A stretch of 64,000 nucleotides of DNA from DASSUW01 sp963844205 (GCA_963844205.1 CAWJNK010000001.1:1612001-1676000); one strand, 5' to 3'; counted from the stretch's first letter, positions 26,841 to 35,912 are shown. The notes: a model not told the origin generated them from the letters alone. Program-made: numbers and translations.

Positions 26841-27662
26841 ATGACCGGCCGCCGGCGCCACGAGGCACTGAGCGAGCTGGGGATCTTCGCGCTCGCGTAT
26901 GTCGTCTACTTCGGCGTCCGCGCCCTGACCGAGGGCACCTCCGCCGCGGCGACGCACCACGCGTTCGACCTGATCGAGTTCGAGCAACGGCTGGGCATCG
27001 CGTGGGAGCAGGCCGTCCAGGACGCCGTCGTGGGGAGCGGGATCCTGCTCGACGCCGCGAACGCGGTCTACATCTACGGCCACTGGCCGGTGATCATCGG
27101 CGGTGGCGTCCTGCTCTTCCGCTACCGCCGCCGGCATTACTACGTCCTGCGCAATGCGGCGCTGCTGAGCGGGCTCGTCGGCCTCGTGATCTTCGCGGTC
27201 TTTCCGGTGGCTCCGCCACGGCTGACGGACCTCCCGCTCGTCGACACCGTCACCCGCCAGGCCGAGGGCTACCGGCAGGTCGTGCCGCCGGCGCTCGTCA
27301 ACCAGTACGCCGCGATGCCGAGCTTCCACGCCGGCTGGAACGTCCTGCTCGGGATCGTCGTCTTCGGGGCGACGGGCAACTGGCTGCTGCGCGCGCTCGC
27401 CGTCGCCGGGCCTGCGGCCATGGTCCTCGCCGTAGTCGCCACCGCCAACCACTTCGTCGTCGACGTGATCGCGGGTATCGCGATCGTGCTCGCCGGCCTG
27501 GCGCTCCTTCGCGTCGCAGAGCGCGTCAAGCGCCGTCGTACACTCGTTCGTGCCTATGGGTACAAGCGCGCCGGCGCCGTTCATCGTCGCCCACCGGGCC
27601 GGGAACGATCTTCAGCGCCTACGGGCGGCGGAAGCGCTGCGGCTCCGGCTCGTCGAGGCTGA
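26841..27662 (+). CDS. PAP2-superfamily membrane phosphatase/transferase
   Basis: A 273-aa protein with about six membrane helices and the PAP2/Aur1-like signatures PSFHAGWNVL (motif C2) and ANHFVVDVIAG (motif C3, catalytic His and Asp). Likely acts on lipid phosphates or transfers lipid head groups at the outer membrane face. The C-terminal ~35 residues are basic and Arg/Pro-rich and overlap the next gene by 107 bases, so the natural stop may have been lost or the tail is non-conserved. It heads a run of lipid-related genes (GDPD, flippase-like). Confidence 0.78.
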   Translation: MTGRRRHEALSELGIFALAYVVYFGVRALTEGTSAAATHHAFDLIEFEQRLGIAWEQAVQDAVVGSGILLDAANAVYIYGHWPVIIGGGVLLFRYRRRHYYVLRNAALLSGLVGLVIFAVFPVAPPRLTDLPLVDTVTRQAEGYRQVVPPALVNQYAAMPSFHAGWNVLLGIVVFGATGNWLLRALAVAGPAAMVLAVVATANHFVVDVIAGIAIVLAGLALLRVAERVKRRRTLVRAYGYKRAGAVHRRPPGRERSSAPTGGGSAAAPARRG

Positions 27663-28206
27663 CGTCCACCTGTTCGCGGGCCGGCTCGAGGTCCGCCACC
27701 GTAAGACCGTCGGTCCGCTCCCGATCCTGTGGGACCGCTGGGAGCTGGCACCGCCGTGGGCGCCGCGGATGCTGCTGCACGAGCTGCTGCTCGCCGCCGG
27801 TGCGGGCACCGAGCTGATGCTCGACCTCAAGGGCCATGACGGGCGCCTGCCGGAGCGCGTGCTCGCGGCGATCGGGACCTCCGGGCGCTGCGATCGCGTC
27901 ACGGTCTGCTCACAGGACTGGCGGCTGCTTGAGCCGTTCGCGGCGCACCCCGAGATCCGCGTCGTGCACTCCATCGGCAACGCTCGCCAGCTCACCCGGC
28001 TGCGGCGGCGCGACGGAGCACTCGCGGGCGTCTCCATCCACCAGCGTCTGCTCGACCCCGCTGTCGTCCAGGACCTCCACCGGCGCGCGGCGCTCGTCCT
28101 GTCATGGCCCGTCGAGTCGGGCGCCGAGGCGCGCCGGCTCGCGGCCTGGGGCGTGCACGGCCTGATCAGCCGGAGCTTCGAGAACCTGTCGGCGGAGTTG
28201 CATTGA
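27556..28206 (+). CDS. Glycerophosphodiester phosphodiesterase family protein
   Basis: A 216-aa GDPD-type TIM barrel. It begins FIVAHRAGNDLQRL (catalytic HR motif), continues with EADVHLFAGRLEVRH and PILWDRWELA, then TELMLDLKGHDGRLP (metal-binding acidic residue) and SWPVESGAEARRLAAWGVHG at the end. Somewhat short; the canonical E-x-D is represented by EADVH. Start 27556 (ATG) is preferred to GTG 27550 two codons earlier. It overlaps the PAP2 gene and its stop overlaps the TTG of the next gene, so all three are coupled. Predicted to release glycerol-phosphate from deacylated phospholipids. Confidence 0.8.
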   Translation: MGTSAPAPFIVAHRAGNDLQRLRAAEALRLRLVEADVHLFAGRLEVRHRKTVGPLPILWDRWELAPPWAPRMLLHELLLAAGAGTELMLDLKGHDGRLPERVLAAIGTSGRCDRVTVCSQDWRLLEPFAAHPEIRVVHSIGNARQLTRLRRRDGALAGVSIHQRLLDPAVVQDLHRRAALVLSWPVESGAEARRLAAWGVHGLISRSFENLSAELH

Positions 28207-29105
28207 CCGGCGTCTGGAGCGAGGCCGAGACGGTCCTCGGCCGCTTCGCCGACGTCGACGCGAAGCTGCTCGCGGCGGCGCTGCTGCTCCATGTCGCCAA
28301 CCACGGCTTCCGGTCGCTCGCCTGGCGGAACGTGCTGGCGGCCGCGTATCCCACGACCCGCGTCCCGATCCTCGGAGTCGCGAGCGCATACGCCGTGGGG
28401 GTGGCGCTCAACGCGGTGCTGCCGGGCCGCGGCGGCGATGCCGCCAAGGTCGCGCTCGTACGCTTCGGCATCGCAGGGTCGAACGTGGCCACGATCGCCT
28501 CGACGATGTCCGTCGTGGTCCTCTTCGACCTCGTCGCCGCCACGGTGCTCCTGCTCGCCGTCTGCGCGACCGGCTCGATCCCGATCGCGCCCGACTTCGG
28601 AAACCTGCCGCTGATCGCCGCCGGGGTGGCGGCCGTGGCCCTGATCCTGGTGCTCGCCGGGCGTAGGTTGCGCCCCGCTCTCCGGCGCCTCTGGGCTGCG
28701 GCGCAGCAGGGCGGCGCGATCCTGCGTACCCCCGGCCGCTACGCGCGCCGGGTCGCTGCCGTCCAGGCCGCGGCGTGGACCTGCCGCATCGCCGTCGTCT
28801 ACCTGCTGATGGCGGCCTTCGGGCTGCCCGCCACCGTGCCGGGCGCCGCGCTCGTGATGGTGCTGTGCGGCGCCTCGACGCTCGTGCCGCTCACGCCCGG
28901 CGGCGCCGGAACCCAGCAGGTGATGCTCGCCTTCGCGCTCAGCGAGGCGGCGACCGCGGCCGCGGTGCTGTCCTTCTCGATCGGCATGCAGGCCGGGATC
29001 ACGGCCGTGAACGCGCTGCTCGGCCTGCTGGCGGGCATGGTCGCGTTCCGCACGCTGCACCCGCTGTCGGCGATCCGCGCCGGCGTCCGCCTCGCGCGGG
29101 CCTAA
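28203..29105 (+). CDS. Lysylphosphatidylglycerol synthase/flippase-type membrane protein (YbhN-like)
   Basis: A 300-aa protein with about eight hydrophobic helices and family blocks HGFRSLAWRNVL, ALNAVLPGRGGDAAKVALV and TLVPLTPGGAGTQQVMLAF. These match the membrane domain of the MprF/YbhN group, which moves or modifies lipids; no synthase domain is present. TTG 28203 overlaps the GDPD stop (TTGA), so it is translationally coupled. It is convergent with the glycosyltransferase and overlaps its stop by four bases. A second member of this family is at 61533-62678. Confidence 0.8.
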   Translation: MTGVWSEAETVLGRFADVDAKLLAAALLLHVANHGFRSLAWRNVLAAAYPTTRVPILGVASAYAVGVALNAVLPGRGGDAAKVALVRFGIAGSNVATIASTMSVVVLFDLVAATVLLLAVCATGSIPIAPDFGNLPLIAAGVAAVALILVLAGRRLRPALRRLWAAAQQGGAILRTPGRYARRVAAVQAAAWTCRIAVVYLLMAAFGLPATVPGAALVMVLCGASTLVPLTPGGAGTQQVMLAFALSEAATAAAVLSFSIGMQAGITAVNALLGLLAGMVAFRTLHPLSAIRAGVRLARA

Positions 29106-30520
29106 TCGAGCACGCGCTCGAGCAGGTCGACGTACTGTCCGAGGTGCCGCGGCCCGAGGAACTGGTCGCGCACGCGCGCCTGCGCCGCCTGCCCGATGCG
29201 TTCGGCCTCGTGGGGGTCGGCCAGCAGGGCGCTCACGCGCTCTCCGAAGCCGCGCAGATCCTCGGCATCGACCAGAGCACCGGTCGTCCCGTCCTCGATC
29301 TGGTCCTGGATGCCGCCTACGCGGGACGCCACGACCGGGCGACCCTTCCACATCGCCTCCGAGACGGTCAGCCCGAACCCTTCGGCCAGGCTCTTCTGCA
29401 CGACGACGTCGGCGCGGCGCTGGAGCGCGTTCACCATGACCGCGTTCTCGTCGGCGTCTTCCATCGGCAGCAGGACGAGATGGACCCGCCGTCGATCGGC
29501 GGCGGGCAGGTCGTTCCAGGCCGCCTCGACCTCGGCCAGCACCTCCGCCCCCTCGGGGTCGTCGGCCACGGCGGTGACGTCCGGCCCCACCAGCATCAGA
29601 TGCGGCTCGTCGGCCGGGTCGACGTGCTCCACGAAGCCGGCCAGCACCCCGAGCGGGTCCTTCAGCCGGTCCCAGCGCGAGATCTGCGCGACGAGCGGGG
29701 TGTCGAGCCTGAGCGGCTCCTCCTCGATCAGCCGCGCCGCCCGCTCCACCGTGCCGACGCTGGCGTCGAGGCGCTCGAAGACGGCGCGCGCGTGATGGTG
29801 ATGATCGGCCGCGAGCCCCGCTGCCCGGAGCACGGCGGTGATGCTCGTGAACGACATCATCTGGTTCTTCGGCGCGAACGCGTCGATCGACGGAGCGATC
29901 ACCGTGATCCTGTCGCGGTCCAGGCCCTCCCAGCCGAACGCCTCGCGCGAGAACACGTAGGCCGCCGCGGGCTCCACATACGGGATCAGGAACGCCCAGG
30001 CCTCTCGCGCGCGGTCGTTGGGCAGGTCGAGCCCGACGTGCGCGCGCCAGATCACACGCACGCCCGCATCGACGAGCTGCGGGACCATCCCCGCGGTCTG
30101 GGGGTCGTGCAGCAGCACGACGTCGTCGTCTCCGAGTTGCCCGAGCAACTGCTCCGCGTTCGACGCCGAGCGCTGCTCGTACACCGTGCGTTCGGCGGGG
30201 CCAAGTGGCCCTCCGTCGCCCTCGTGGCCGTGGAGCCGGTTGTGCAGCCGCTTGGTGAGCGCGAAGAACGGCGCGTCGCCCTCGATGACGGCCCAGCGGG
30301 CATCGATGCCGGCCCCGCGCGCGTAGCCGATCAGCGAGCGCAGCATCTCGGCCACGCCCCCGCCGCGACCCGTCGAGTTCACGGACCACAGCGTGCGGCC
30401 GGCGAACAGCTCGCGACCGCGCGCGATCGTGCTCTGGAATCGCTCGAGGCCGTCGGCGGTCAGCACTGTCTCGAACCGCTCCGGTGGCAGGCTCGTCACC
30501 CGCTCCTCGTGCAGGGCCAC
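29102..30520 (-). CDS. GT4 glycosyltransferase, trehalose synthase (TreT-like)
   Basis: A 472-aa GT-B enzyme. The N-terminus has LWSVNSTGRGGGVAEMLRSL, the acceptor-side loop typical of TreT/trehalose phosphorylase-like proteins, then VWRAHVGLD-type IWRAHVGLDLPND and PSIDAFAPKN. The donor domain has VAQISRWDRLKDPLGVLAGF, VVQKSLAEGFGLTVSEAMW and VASRVGGIQDQIEDG, the E-x7-E nucleotide-sugar site. It probably makes trehalose from NDP-glucose and glucose, a storage and desiccation protectant. ATG 30520 is divergent from the PFOR operon; site j lies between them. Confidence 0.83.
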   Translation of the reverse strand: MALHEERVTSLPPERFETVLTADGLERFQSTIARGRELFAGRTLWSVNSTGRGGGVAEMLRSLIGYARGAGIDARWAVIEGDAPFFALTKRLHNRLHGHEGDGGPLGPAERTVYEQRSASNAEQLLGQLGDDDVVLLHDPQTAGMVPQLVDAGVRVIWRAHVGLDLPNDRAREAWAFLIPYVEPAAAYVFSREAFGWEGLDRDRITVIAPSIDAFAPKNQMMSFTSITAVLRAAGLAADHHHHARAVFERLDASVGTVERAARLIEEEPLRLDTPLVAQISRWDRLKDPLGVLAGFVEHVDPADEPHLMLVGPDVTAVADDPEGAEVLAEVEAAWNDLPAADRRRVHLVLLPMEDADENAVMVNALQRRADVVVQKSLAEGFGLTVSEAMWKGRPVVASRVGGIQDQIEDGTTGALVDAEDLRGFGERVSALLADPHEAERIGQAAQARVRDQFLGPRHLGQYVDLLERVLD

Positions 30521-30536
30521 GGCGCGAGCGTACAGA

Positions 30537-30548
30537 CCGTACTTTTCC
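30537..30548. promoter_or_regulatory. Recurrent island motif, site j (divergent promoter)
   Basis: CCGTACTTTTCC, sharing the CCGTACTT start of site f, lies 62 bp before the PFOR gamma start and 17 bp from the TreT-like start. Confidence 0.35.
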
Positions 30549-30609
30549 CGCGCACGGCACGGACAACCACCCGTGACGACGGATCGTCCGCGCGGCAGAG
30601 TAGGCGGCG

Positions 30610-31164
30610 ATGTTCCAAGTCCGCATCCACGGGCGCGGCGGCCAAGGTGTTGTGACCGCCGCCGAGCTCCTCTCCGTCGCCGCCTTCAAGCAGGGCCGCC
30701 ACGCCCAGGCCTTCCCGAGCTTCGGCTCGGAGCGGACCGGCGCGCCGGTCGTCGCGTTCTGTCGCATCGACGACCGCCCGATCCGTATCCGCGAGCCGAT
30801 CCTGGCGCCGGACGCGCTGATCGTCCAGGACCCGACCCTGCTCCACCAGGTCGACCTCTTCGCCGGGCTGCGGCCCGGGGGCTGCGTCCTCCTCAACAGC
30901 ACCCGCCCCGCGGACCAGCTGGGGCTCGGCCAGCTCGAGGCGACCCTGATCACCGTTCCGGCGTCGCAGATCGCGCGCGAGCACCTCGGGCGGCCGCTGC
31001 CGAACGCGGCGCTGCTCGGCGCCCTGGCCGCCGTCACAGAGCTCGTCACGCTCGACTCCGTCGCCGCCGCGATCCGCGAACGGTTCTCGCCGGCGCTGGC
31101 GGAGTCGAACGTCGCCGCCGCGGCGGCCGCGTACGCGCTCGTCCTGGAGCCCGTCGATGCCTAG
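30610..31164 (+). CDS. porG: Pyruvate/2-oxoacid:ferredoxin oxidoreductase, gamma subunit
   Basis: A 184-aa subunit. It opens FQVRIHGRGGQGVVTAAELL, the glycine-rich family signature, and has PSFGSERTGAPVVAFCRID and the LPNAALLGALA helix. The gamma subunit packs CoA-binding elements of the oxidoreductase. First gene of a gamma-alpha-beta-flavoprotein operon; its end overlaps the alpha gene by 8 bases. ATG 30610 lies 62 bp after site j. Pyruvate is the most likely substrate from the fermentative neighbours, but 2-oxoglutarate or branched 2-oxoacids cannot be excluded. Confidence 0.92.
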   Translation: MFQVRIHGRGGQGVVTAAELLSVAAFKQGRHAQAFPSFGSERTGAPVVAFCRIDDRPIRIREPILAPDALIVQDPTLLHQVDLFAGLRPGGCVLLNSTRPADQLGLGQLEATLITVPASQIAREHLGRPLPNAALLGALAAVTELVTLDSVAAAIRERFSPALAESNVAAAAAAYALVLEPVDA

Positions 31165-32410
31165 GCAGCTCGAGGGCTCCCGCGCCGTGGCCGAGACGAT
31201 CGCGTGCTGCCGCCCCGAGGTGATCGCCGCGTATCCCATCTCGCCGCAGACGCACATCGTCGAAGCCCTTTCGCAGCTTGTGAAGACCGGCGAGCTGGCG
31301 CCGTGCGAGTTCATCAACGTCGAGTCGGAGTTCGCCGCGATGTCTGTGGCGATCGGCGCTTCGGCCACGGGCGCCCGTTCGTACACCGCCACGGCGAGCC
31401 AGGGCCTGCTGTTCATGGTCGAGGCGCTCTACAACGCCTCGGGGCTCGGGCTGCCGATCGTGATGACCGTCGCCAACCGAGCGATCGGCGCGCCGATCAA
31501 CATCTGGAACGACCACTCGGACTCGATGTCGCAGCGCGACTCCGGCTGGATCCAGCTTTACGCGGAGACCAACCAGGAGGCGGCCGATCTGCACGTCCAG
31601 GCGTTTCGCCTCGCCGAGGAGCTGTCGCTGCCGGTGATGGTGTGCATGGACGGCTTCATCCTCACCCACGCGGTCGAGGAGGTCGAGCTGCCCACGCAGG
31701 AGCAGGTCGACGCGTTCCTGCCGCCGTTCGAGCCGCGCCAGTTGCTCGACCCCGACGAGCCGATGACGATCGGTGCCATGGTCGGGCCCGAGGCGTTCAC
31801 CGAGGTCAAGTACCTGATGCACGCCAAGCAGATGCAGGCGCTCGACGCGATCCCGCGGATCGCGGACGACTTCGCCGCCACGTTCGGGCGCGACTCGGGC
31901 GGCCTGCTGCGCACCTACCGGACCAACGATGCCGAGACCGTGGTCCTGGCGCTGGGGTCGGTGCTGGGGACGATCGAGGACGTCATCGACGAGCTGCGAG
32001 AGCAGGGCGAGCGGGTCGGCGCCGTCGGCCTGAAGTGCTTCCGCCCGTATCCGCTCGACGAGGTCCGGGCCGCGCTGGGGCACGCCGAGCGCGTCGTGGT
32101 CGTCGAGAAGGCGTTCGCCGTGGGCGCCGGCGGCATCGTGGGCCAGAACGTCAGGCTGGCGCTCTCCGGCCTGCCGGTGCGCGTCTACGACGTCGTCGCC
32201 GGCCTGGGCGGGCGGCCGATCACGCGGGCGTCACTTCGCGGCATGCTCGCCGACGCGAGCGCCGACAGCCTCGGGAGGCTCACCTTCCTCGACCTCGACG
32301 TCGACCTCGTCGAGCGCGAGCTCGCGCGCAGCAAGGCCACCGCCCGGCCGGGGCCACACGCCGAGAACATGCTGCGCGAGCTCGGGATCGTGGCCGGAGG
32401 GCCGGTCTGA
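31157..32410 (+). CDS. porA: Pyruvate/2-oxoacid:ferredoxin oxidoreductase, alpha subunit
   Basis: A 417-aa subunit with domain I features EVIAAYPISPQTHIVEAL (substrate-side YPITPS-like motif), FINVESEFAAMSVAIGASA and SYTATASQGLLFMVEALYNA, then NDHSDSMSQRDSGWIQ. The C-terminal half has the domain II block VGAVGLKCFRPYPLDEVRAAL and VVVEKAFAVGAGG. All are typical of four-subunit PFOR alpha chains. The gene overlaps gamma (8 bases) and beta (TGATG), so the complex is made in step. Oxidises pyruvate + CoA to acetyl-CoA + CO2 and passes electrons to ferredoxin. Confidence 0.94.
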   Translation: MPRQLEGSRAVAETIACCRPEVIAAYPISPQTHIVEALSQLVKTGELAPCEFINVESEFAAMSVAIGASATGARSYTATASQGLLFMVEALYNASGLGLPIVMTVANRAIGAPINIWNDHSDSMSQRDSGWIQLYAETNQEAADLHVQAFRLAEELSLPVMVCMDGFILTHAVEEVELPTQEQVDAFLPPFEPRQLLDPDEPMTIGAMVGPEAFTEVKYLMHAKQMQALDAIPRIADDFAATFGRDSGGLLRTYRTNDAETVVLALGSVLGTIEDVIDELREQGERVGAVGLKCFRPYPLDEVRAALGHAERVVVVEKAFAVGAGGIVGQNVRLALSGLPVRVYDVVAGLGGRPITRASLRGMLADASADSLGRLTFLDLDVDLVERELARSKATARPGPHAENMLRELGIVAGGPV

Positions 32411-33453
32411 TGGAGCACCCGGTCAAGTACTACCAAGTGGGCTCCTTCGCGGTTGGCAACCGACTGCTCGAGCCAGACCAGCGCACGGTGCAGTCGGACC
32501 CGAGCCGCTCCAACACGCTCACTTCGGGCCATCGCGCGTGCCAGGGCTGTGGCGAGGCGCTCGGCGCGCGCTTCGCGCTCGACGCCGCGATGCGCGCCAC
32601 GCGTGGGCGGCTGATCGCCGCGAACGCGACCGGCTGCCTGGAGGTCTTCTCGACGCCCTATCCGGAGAGCTCGTGGCAGCTCCCCTGGATCCACTCGCTG
32701 TTCGGTAACGCGCCGGCGGTGGCGACCGGGGTGGCCGCCGCGCTCAAGGTCAAGGGCCGCACCGACGTGCGCGTCATCGGGCAGGGCGGCGACGGCGGGA
32801 CGGTCGACATCGGCCTCGGCTGCCTCTCGGGCATGTTCGAGCGCGGCGACGACGTGCTGTTCGTCTGCTACGACAACGAGGCGTATATGAACACGGGCGT
32901 GCAGCGCTCGGGCGCGACGCCGCCCGCCGCCCGCACCGCGACGACGCAGGCCGTCGGTGCGCAGCCGGGCAACGTGTTCGGGCAGGGCAAGAGCGCGCCG
33001 CTGATCGCGATGGCGCACGAGATCCCGTACGTCGCAACGGCCACAATCGCCGACCTGCGCGACCTCGAGACCAAGGTCGAGCGCGCAATGGCATTCCACG
33101 GCCCGCGCTACCTCCACGTGCTCGTCACATGCCCGCTCGGCTGGGGCTGCGGATCGAGCGAATCCGTCAAGATCGCGCGCCTCGCCACGCAGAGCGGCCT
33201 CTTCCCGGTGTTCGAAGCCGAGGGCGGCGACGTCACCGACGCCACGAAGATCCGCAAGCTGGTCCCGGTCGAGGACTACCTGCTGCCGCAAAAGCGCTTC
33301 GCCCACCTCTTCTCGCCCGAGCGGCGGGACGACGTGATCGCTCAGGTCCAGGCCCGGGCCGACCGCAACATCGAACGATTCGGACTCCTGGAAGACCGGC
33401 CGGAGGCCGGTCAACCCAATCAGAACGCGGGGCCGGATGCCCCGCGGAGGTAA
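32410..33453 (+). CDS. porB: Pyruvate/2-oxoacid:ferredoxin oxidoreductase, beta subunit
   Basis: A 347-aa thiamine-diphosphate/Fe-S subunit. The four cluster cysteines expected for PorB are visible: Cys44 and Cys47 (RACQGCGEA), Cys76 (ATGCLEVF) and Cys247 (GWGCGSSES). The ThDP motif runs from GQGGDGGTVDIGLG to CYDNEAYMNTGVQRSG. The C-terminal ~20 residues (after FGLLEDRPEAG) are low-complexity. ATG 32410 overlaps the alpha stop. The enzyme is oxygen-sensitive in most organisms, which fits use under low oxygen. Confidence 0.94.
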   Translation: MEHPVKYYQVGSFAVGNRLLEPDQRTVQSDPSRSNTLTSGHRACQGCGEALGARFALDAAMRATRGRLIAANATGCLEVFSTPYPESSWQLPWIHSLFGNAPAVATGVAAALKVKGRTDVRVIGQGGDGGTVDIGLGCLSGMFERGDDVLFVCYDNEAYMNTGVQRSGATPPAARTATTQAVGAQPGNVFGQGKSAPLIAMAHEIPYVATATIADLRDLETKVERAMAFHGPRYLHVLVTCPLGWGCGSSESVKIARLATQSGLFPVFEAEGGDVTDATKIRKLVPVEDYLLPQKRFAHLFSPERRDDVIAQVQARADRNIERFGLLEDRPEAGQPNQNAGPDAPRR

Positions 33454-33455
33454 CT

Positions 33456-35087
33456 GTGCACAAGCCCTTCGCCATCACGCTCGACGTCGGCTCGAGCCTC
33501 GCCAACAAGACGGGTTCGTGGCGCACGGAGCGCCCCCGCTACGTGCACCGCATGCCGCCGTGCAACGACGGCTGCCCCGCCGGCGAGAACTGCCAGCAGT
33601 GGCTCTACCACGCTGAGGGCGGCGACTATGAGGCCGCCTGGCGCCAGATCATGGCCGACAACCCCCTGCCGGCCGTGATGGGCCGCGTGTGTTACCACCC
33701 GTGCGAGACGGCCTGCAACCGGACGCACCTCGACGAGGCGGTCGGGATCAACTCGGTCGAGCGCTTCCTCGGCGACGAGGCGATCAAGCAGGGCTGGACC
33801 GTCGCCGTCGACGCGCCGCCGTCGGGCAAGCGCGTCCTAGTCGTGGGCGCCGGCCCTTCCGGGCTGTCCGCCGCCTACCACCTGCGCCGGCTCGGCCACG
33901 CCGTGACGATCTACGAGGCGGGGCCGGTGGCCGGCGGCATGATGCGCTTCGGCATCCCGCGCTACCGGCTCCCGCGCGACATCCTCGACGCCGAGATCCA
34001 GCGCATCCTCGACATGGGCGTCGAGCTGGAGCTCAATCGCACCGTCACCAACATCGAGGACGCCATGCGCGAGGGCGGCTTCGCCGCCGCATTCCTCGCG
34101 GTGGGCGCCCACATCGGCAAGCGGGCATACATCCCCGCCGGCTCGGCGGCCAAGATCCTCGACGCCGTCTCCGTGCTGCGCAGCATGGAGGGCGAAGCTC
34201 CCCCGCGCCTGGGCCGCAGGGTCGTCGTCTACGGAGGCGGGAACACCGCGATGGACGTCGCCCGGACGGCCCGGCGCCTGGGTGCCGAGGAGGCGATCGT
34301 CGTCTACCGGCGCACCCGCGACCGCATGCCCGCCCACGACTTCGAGGTCGAGGAGGCGCTCGAGGAGGGCGTGCTCGTCAAGTGGCTGTCCACCGTCAAG
34401 CAGGCCGACGCCGGCCGCCTCGTCCTCGAGCGCATGGAGCTCGACGACAGCGGCTTCCCGCAGCCGACCGGCGAGCTCGAGGAGCTCGAGGCCGACTCCC
34501 TGGTGCTGGCACTCGGGCAGGAGGCCGACCTGTCGCTGCTCGACGGGGTCGCCAGCATCGAGGTCGACGACGGCGTCGTGCGGGTCGACGAGCGGATGAT
34601 GACCGGCCACCCCGGCGTCTTCGCGGGCGGCGACATGGTTCCCGCCGAGCGAACCGTCACCGTCGGAATCGGGCACGGCAAGCAGGCCGCCCGCTGTGTC
34701 GACGCGTGGCTGCGCGGCGCCGCCTACGAGCATCCCGGCCGACCCGACGTCGTGGCGTTCGACGAGCTCAACCCCTGGTACTACTCCGACGCGCCGCGCA
34801 CGGTGCGGCCGCAGCTCGAGATCGTGCGCCGCGGCTCCACCTTCGACGAGGTCGTCGGCGGACTGGACGAGTCGACCGCGAAGTATGAGGCGCGCCGCTG
34901 CCTCTCCTGCGGCAACTGCTTCGCCTGCGACAACTGCTTCGGCGTCTGCCCCGACAACGCGGTGATCAAGCTCGACGAGCCCGGGCCATACCGCTACGAG
35001 ATCGACCTCGACTTCTGCAAGGGCTGCGGCCTCTGCGTCGAGGAGTGTCCCGCCGGGGCGATCGAGATGACGCCCGAGCAGATGTGA
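33456..35087 (+). CDS. GltD-like NAD(P)/FAD oxidoreductase fused to a 2x[4Fe-4S] ferredoxin (PFOR electron-transfer subunit)
   Basis: A 543-aa fusion. Residues ~25-95 hold the N-terminal Fe-S motif of GltD/NfnB proteins (MPPCNDGCPAGENCQQW and VCYHPCETACNR). Residues ~125-440 form the FAD/NAD(P)H fold (VLVVGAGPSGLSAAYHLRR, VVVYGGGNTAMDVARTARR, GVFAGGDMV). Residues ~480-543 are a PorD-type ferredoxin with two clusters (CLSCGNCFACDNCFGVCP and CKGCGLCVEECP). GTG 33456 is set by GGAGG (33446-33450). Placed last in the PFOR operon, it can pass electrons from the oxidoreductase to NAD(P)+ in one polypeptide. The stop overlaps the PPK2 start. Confidence 0.9.
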   Translation: MHKPFAITLDVGSSLANKTGSWRTERPRYVHRMPPCNDGCPAGENCQQWLYHAEGGDYEAAWRQIMADNPLPAVMGRVCYHPCETACNRTHLDEAVGINSVERFLGDEAIKQGWTVAVDAPPSGKRVLVVGAGPSGLSAAYHLRRLGHAVTIYEAGPVAGGMMRFGIPRYRLPRDILDAEIQRILDMGVELELNRTVTNIEDAMREGGFAAAFLAVGAHIGKRAYIPAGSAAKILDAVSVLRSMEGEAPPRLGRRVVVYGGGNTAMDVARTARRLGAEEAIVVYRRTRDRMPAHDFEVEEALEEGVLVKWLSTVKQADAGRLVLERMELDDSGFPQPTGELEELEADSLVLALGQEADLSLLDGVASIEVDDGVVRVDERMMTGHPGVFAGGDMVPAERTVTVGIGHGKQAARCVDAWLRGAAYEHPGRPDVVAFDELNPWYYSDAPRTVRPQLEIVRRGSTFDEVVGGLDESTAKYEARRCLSCGNCFACDNCFGVCPDNAVIKLDEPGPYRYEIDLDFCKGCGLCVEECPAGAIEMTPEQM

Positions 35088-35795
35088 TGGCGAAGAAGGA
35101 CGCGCCGACCCGCACCGCCGACGGCTCCCATGCGGGCATGTCGCGCAAGCAGTTCGAGCACGAGCTCGCTCCCCTCCAGCTCGAGCTCGTCAAGATGCTC
35201 GACTGGATCCGGCAGAGCGGCCACCGCCTCGTCGTGCTGTTCGAGGGACGGGACGCCGCGGGTAAGGGCGGGACGATCAAGCGCATCGCGGACCCGCTCA
35301 ACCCACGCGTCTGCCGGGTCGCCGCGCTGCCGGCGCCGACCGAGCGCGAGCAGACGCAGTGGTACTTCCAGCGCTACGTCGCGCACCTGCCGGCCGCCGG
35401 CGAGGTGGTCCTGTTCGACCGGTCCTGGTACAACCGCGTACTGGTTTTCGGTCAGCGACGAGGAGCAGGAGCGACGGTTCCGGGCCCGGCTCGAGGACCG
35501 CAGCCGCCGCTGGAAGCTGTCGCCCCTCGATCTGCATGCGCGCACTCACTGGGTCGACTACTCGCGCGCGAAGGACCTCATGGTCGAACACACCTCCACG
35601 CCGGAGTCGCCCTGGCACGAGGTCGACGCCGACTTCAAGCGACGAGCTCGCCTCAACTGCATCGCGCACCTGCTGTCGCTCGTGCCGTACGAAGACGTGA
35701 CGCACCCGCGGATCGAGCTCCCGGCGCGGCAGATGGACCCCGGCTACCGGCGCCCGCCGAAGGACTCCCTCAACTGGATTCCTACGCCGTACTGA
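35087..35795 (+). pseudogene. Polyphosphate kinase 2 (PPK2), internally deleted and frameshifted
   Basis: The first frame (ATG 35087, overlapping the flavoprotein stop) keeps the Walker A VLFEGRDAAGKGGTIKRI and Walker B VVLFDRSWYNR. It then shifts near 35440 into another frame reading YWFSVSDEEQERRFRARL, RRWKLSPLDL, VDYSRAKDLM and RARLNCIAHLL to a stop at 35795. In intact PPK2 proteins about 35-40 residues (the lid following SWYNRAGVE) separate WYNR and the YWFSVSDEEQ block; these are missing along with the frame. The enzyme would use polyphosphate to rephosphorylate nucleotides. Both termini are conserved, as in fadD and the PPOX gene. Confidence 0.85.
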
Positions 35796-35826
35796 GCGGC
35801 GGCTGCGGATTTCTACTGACTCCGCC

Positions 35827-35841
35827 TGCCGGCTTCCGGCA
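35827..35841 (+). terminator. Short hairpin after the PFOR-PPK2 operon
   Basis: TGCCGG-CTT-CCGGCA, a 6-bp stem with a 3-base loop, 31 bases after the ppk2 stop. No T-run; weak terminator candidate. Confidence 0.35.
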
Positions 35842-35912
35842 ATCCGTAGGGCGGTTTCGTGCAGCAGGCACCGGGTTGACTCCCGATGGCCTGGAGGCGG
35901 CCGAGATGGACG

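Noticed and set aside
2502..30548. Recurrent GTAGTTC motif as a sigma-factor promoter element
   Set aside because: Its orientation relative to the downstream gene is not constant and spacing to the start varies 40-115 bp, which fits a regulator site better than a -10/-35 element.
27612..31049. 1145-codon minus-strand open frame
   Set aside because: Runs out of frame through TreT, GDPD, flippase-like and PFOR genes; no domain is recognisable.
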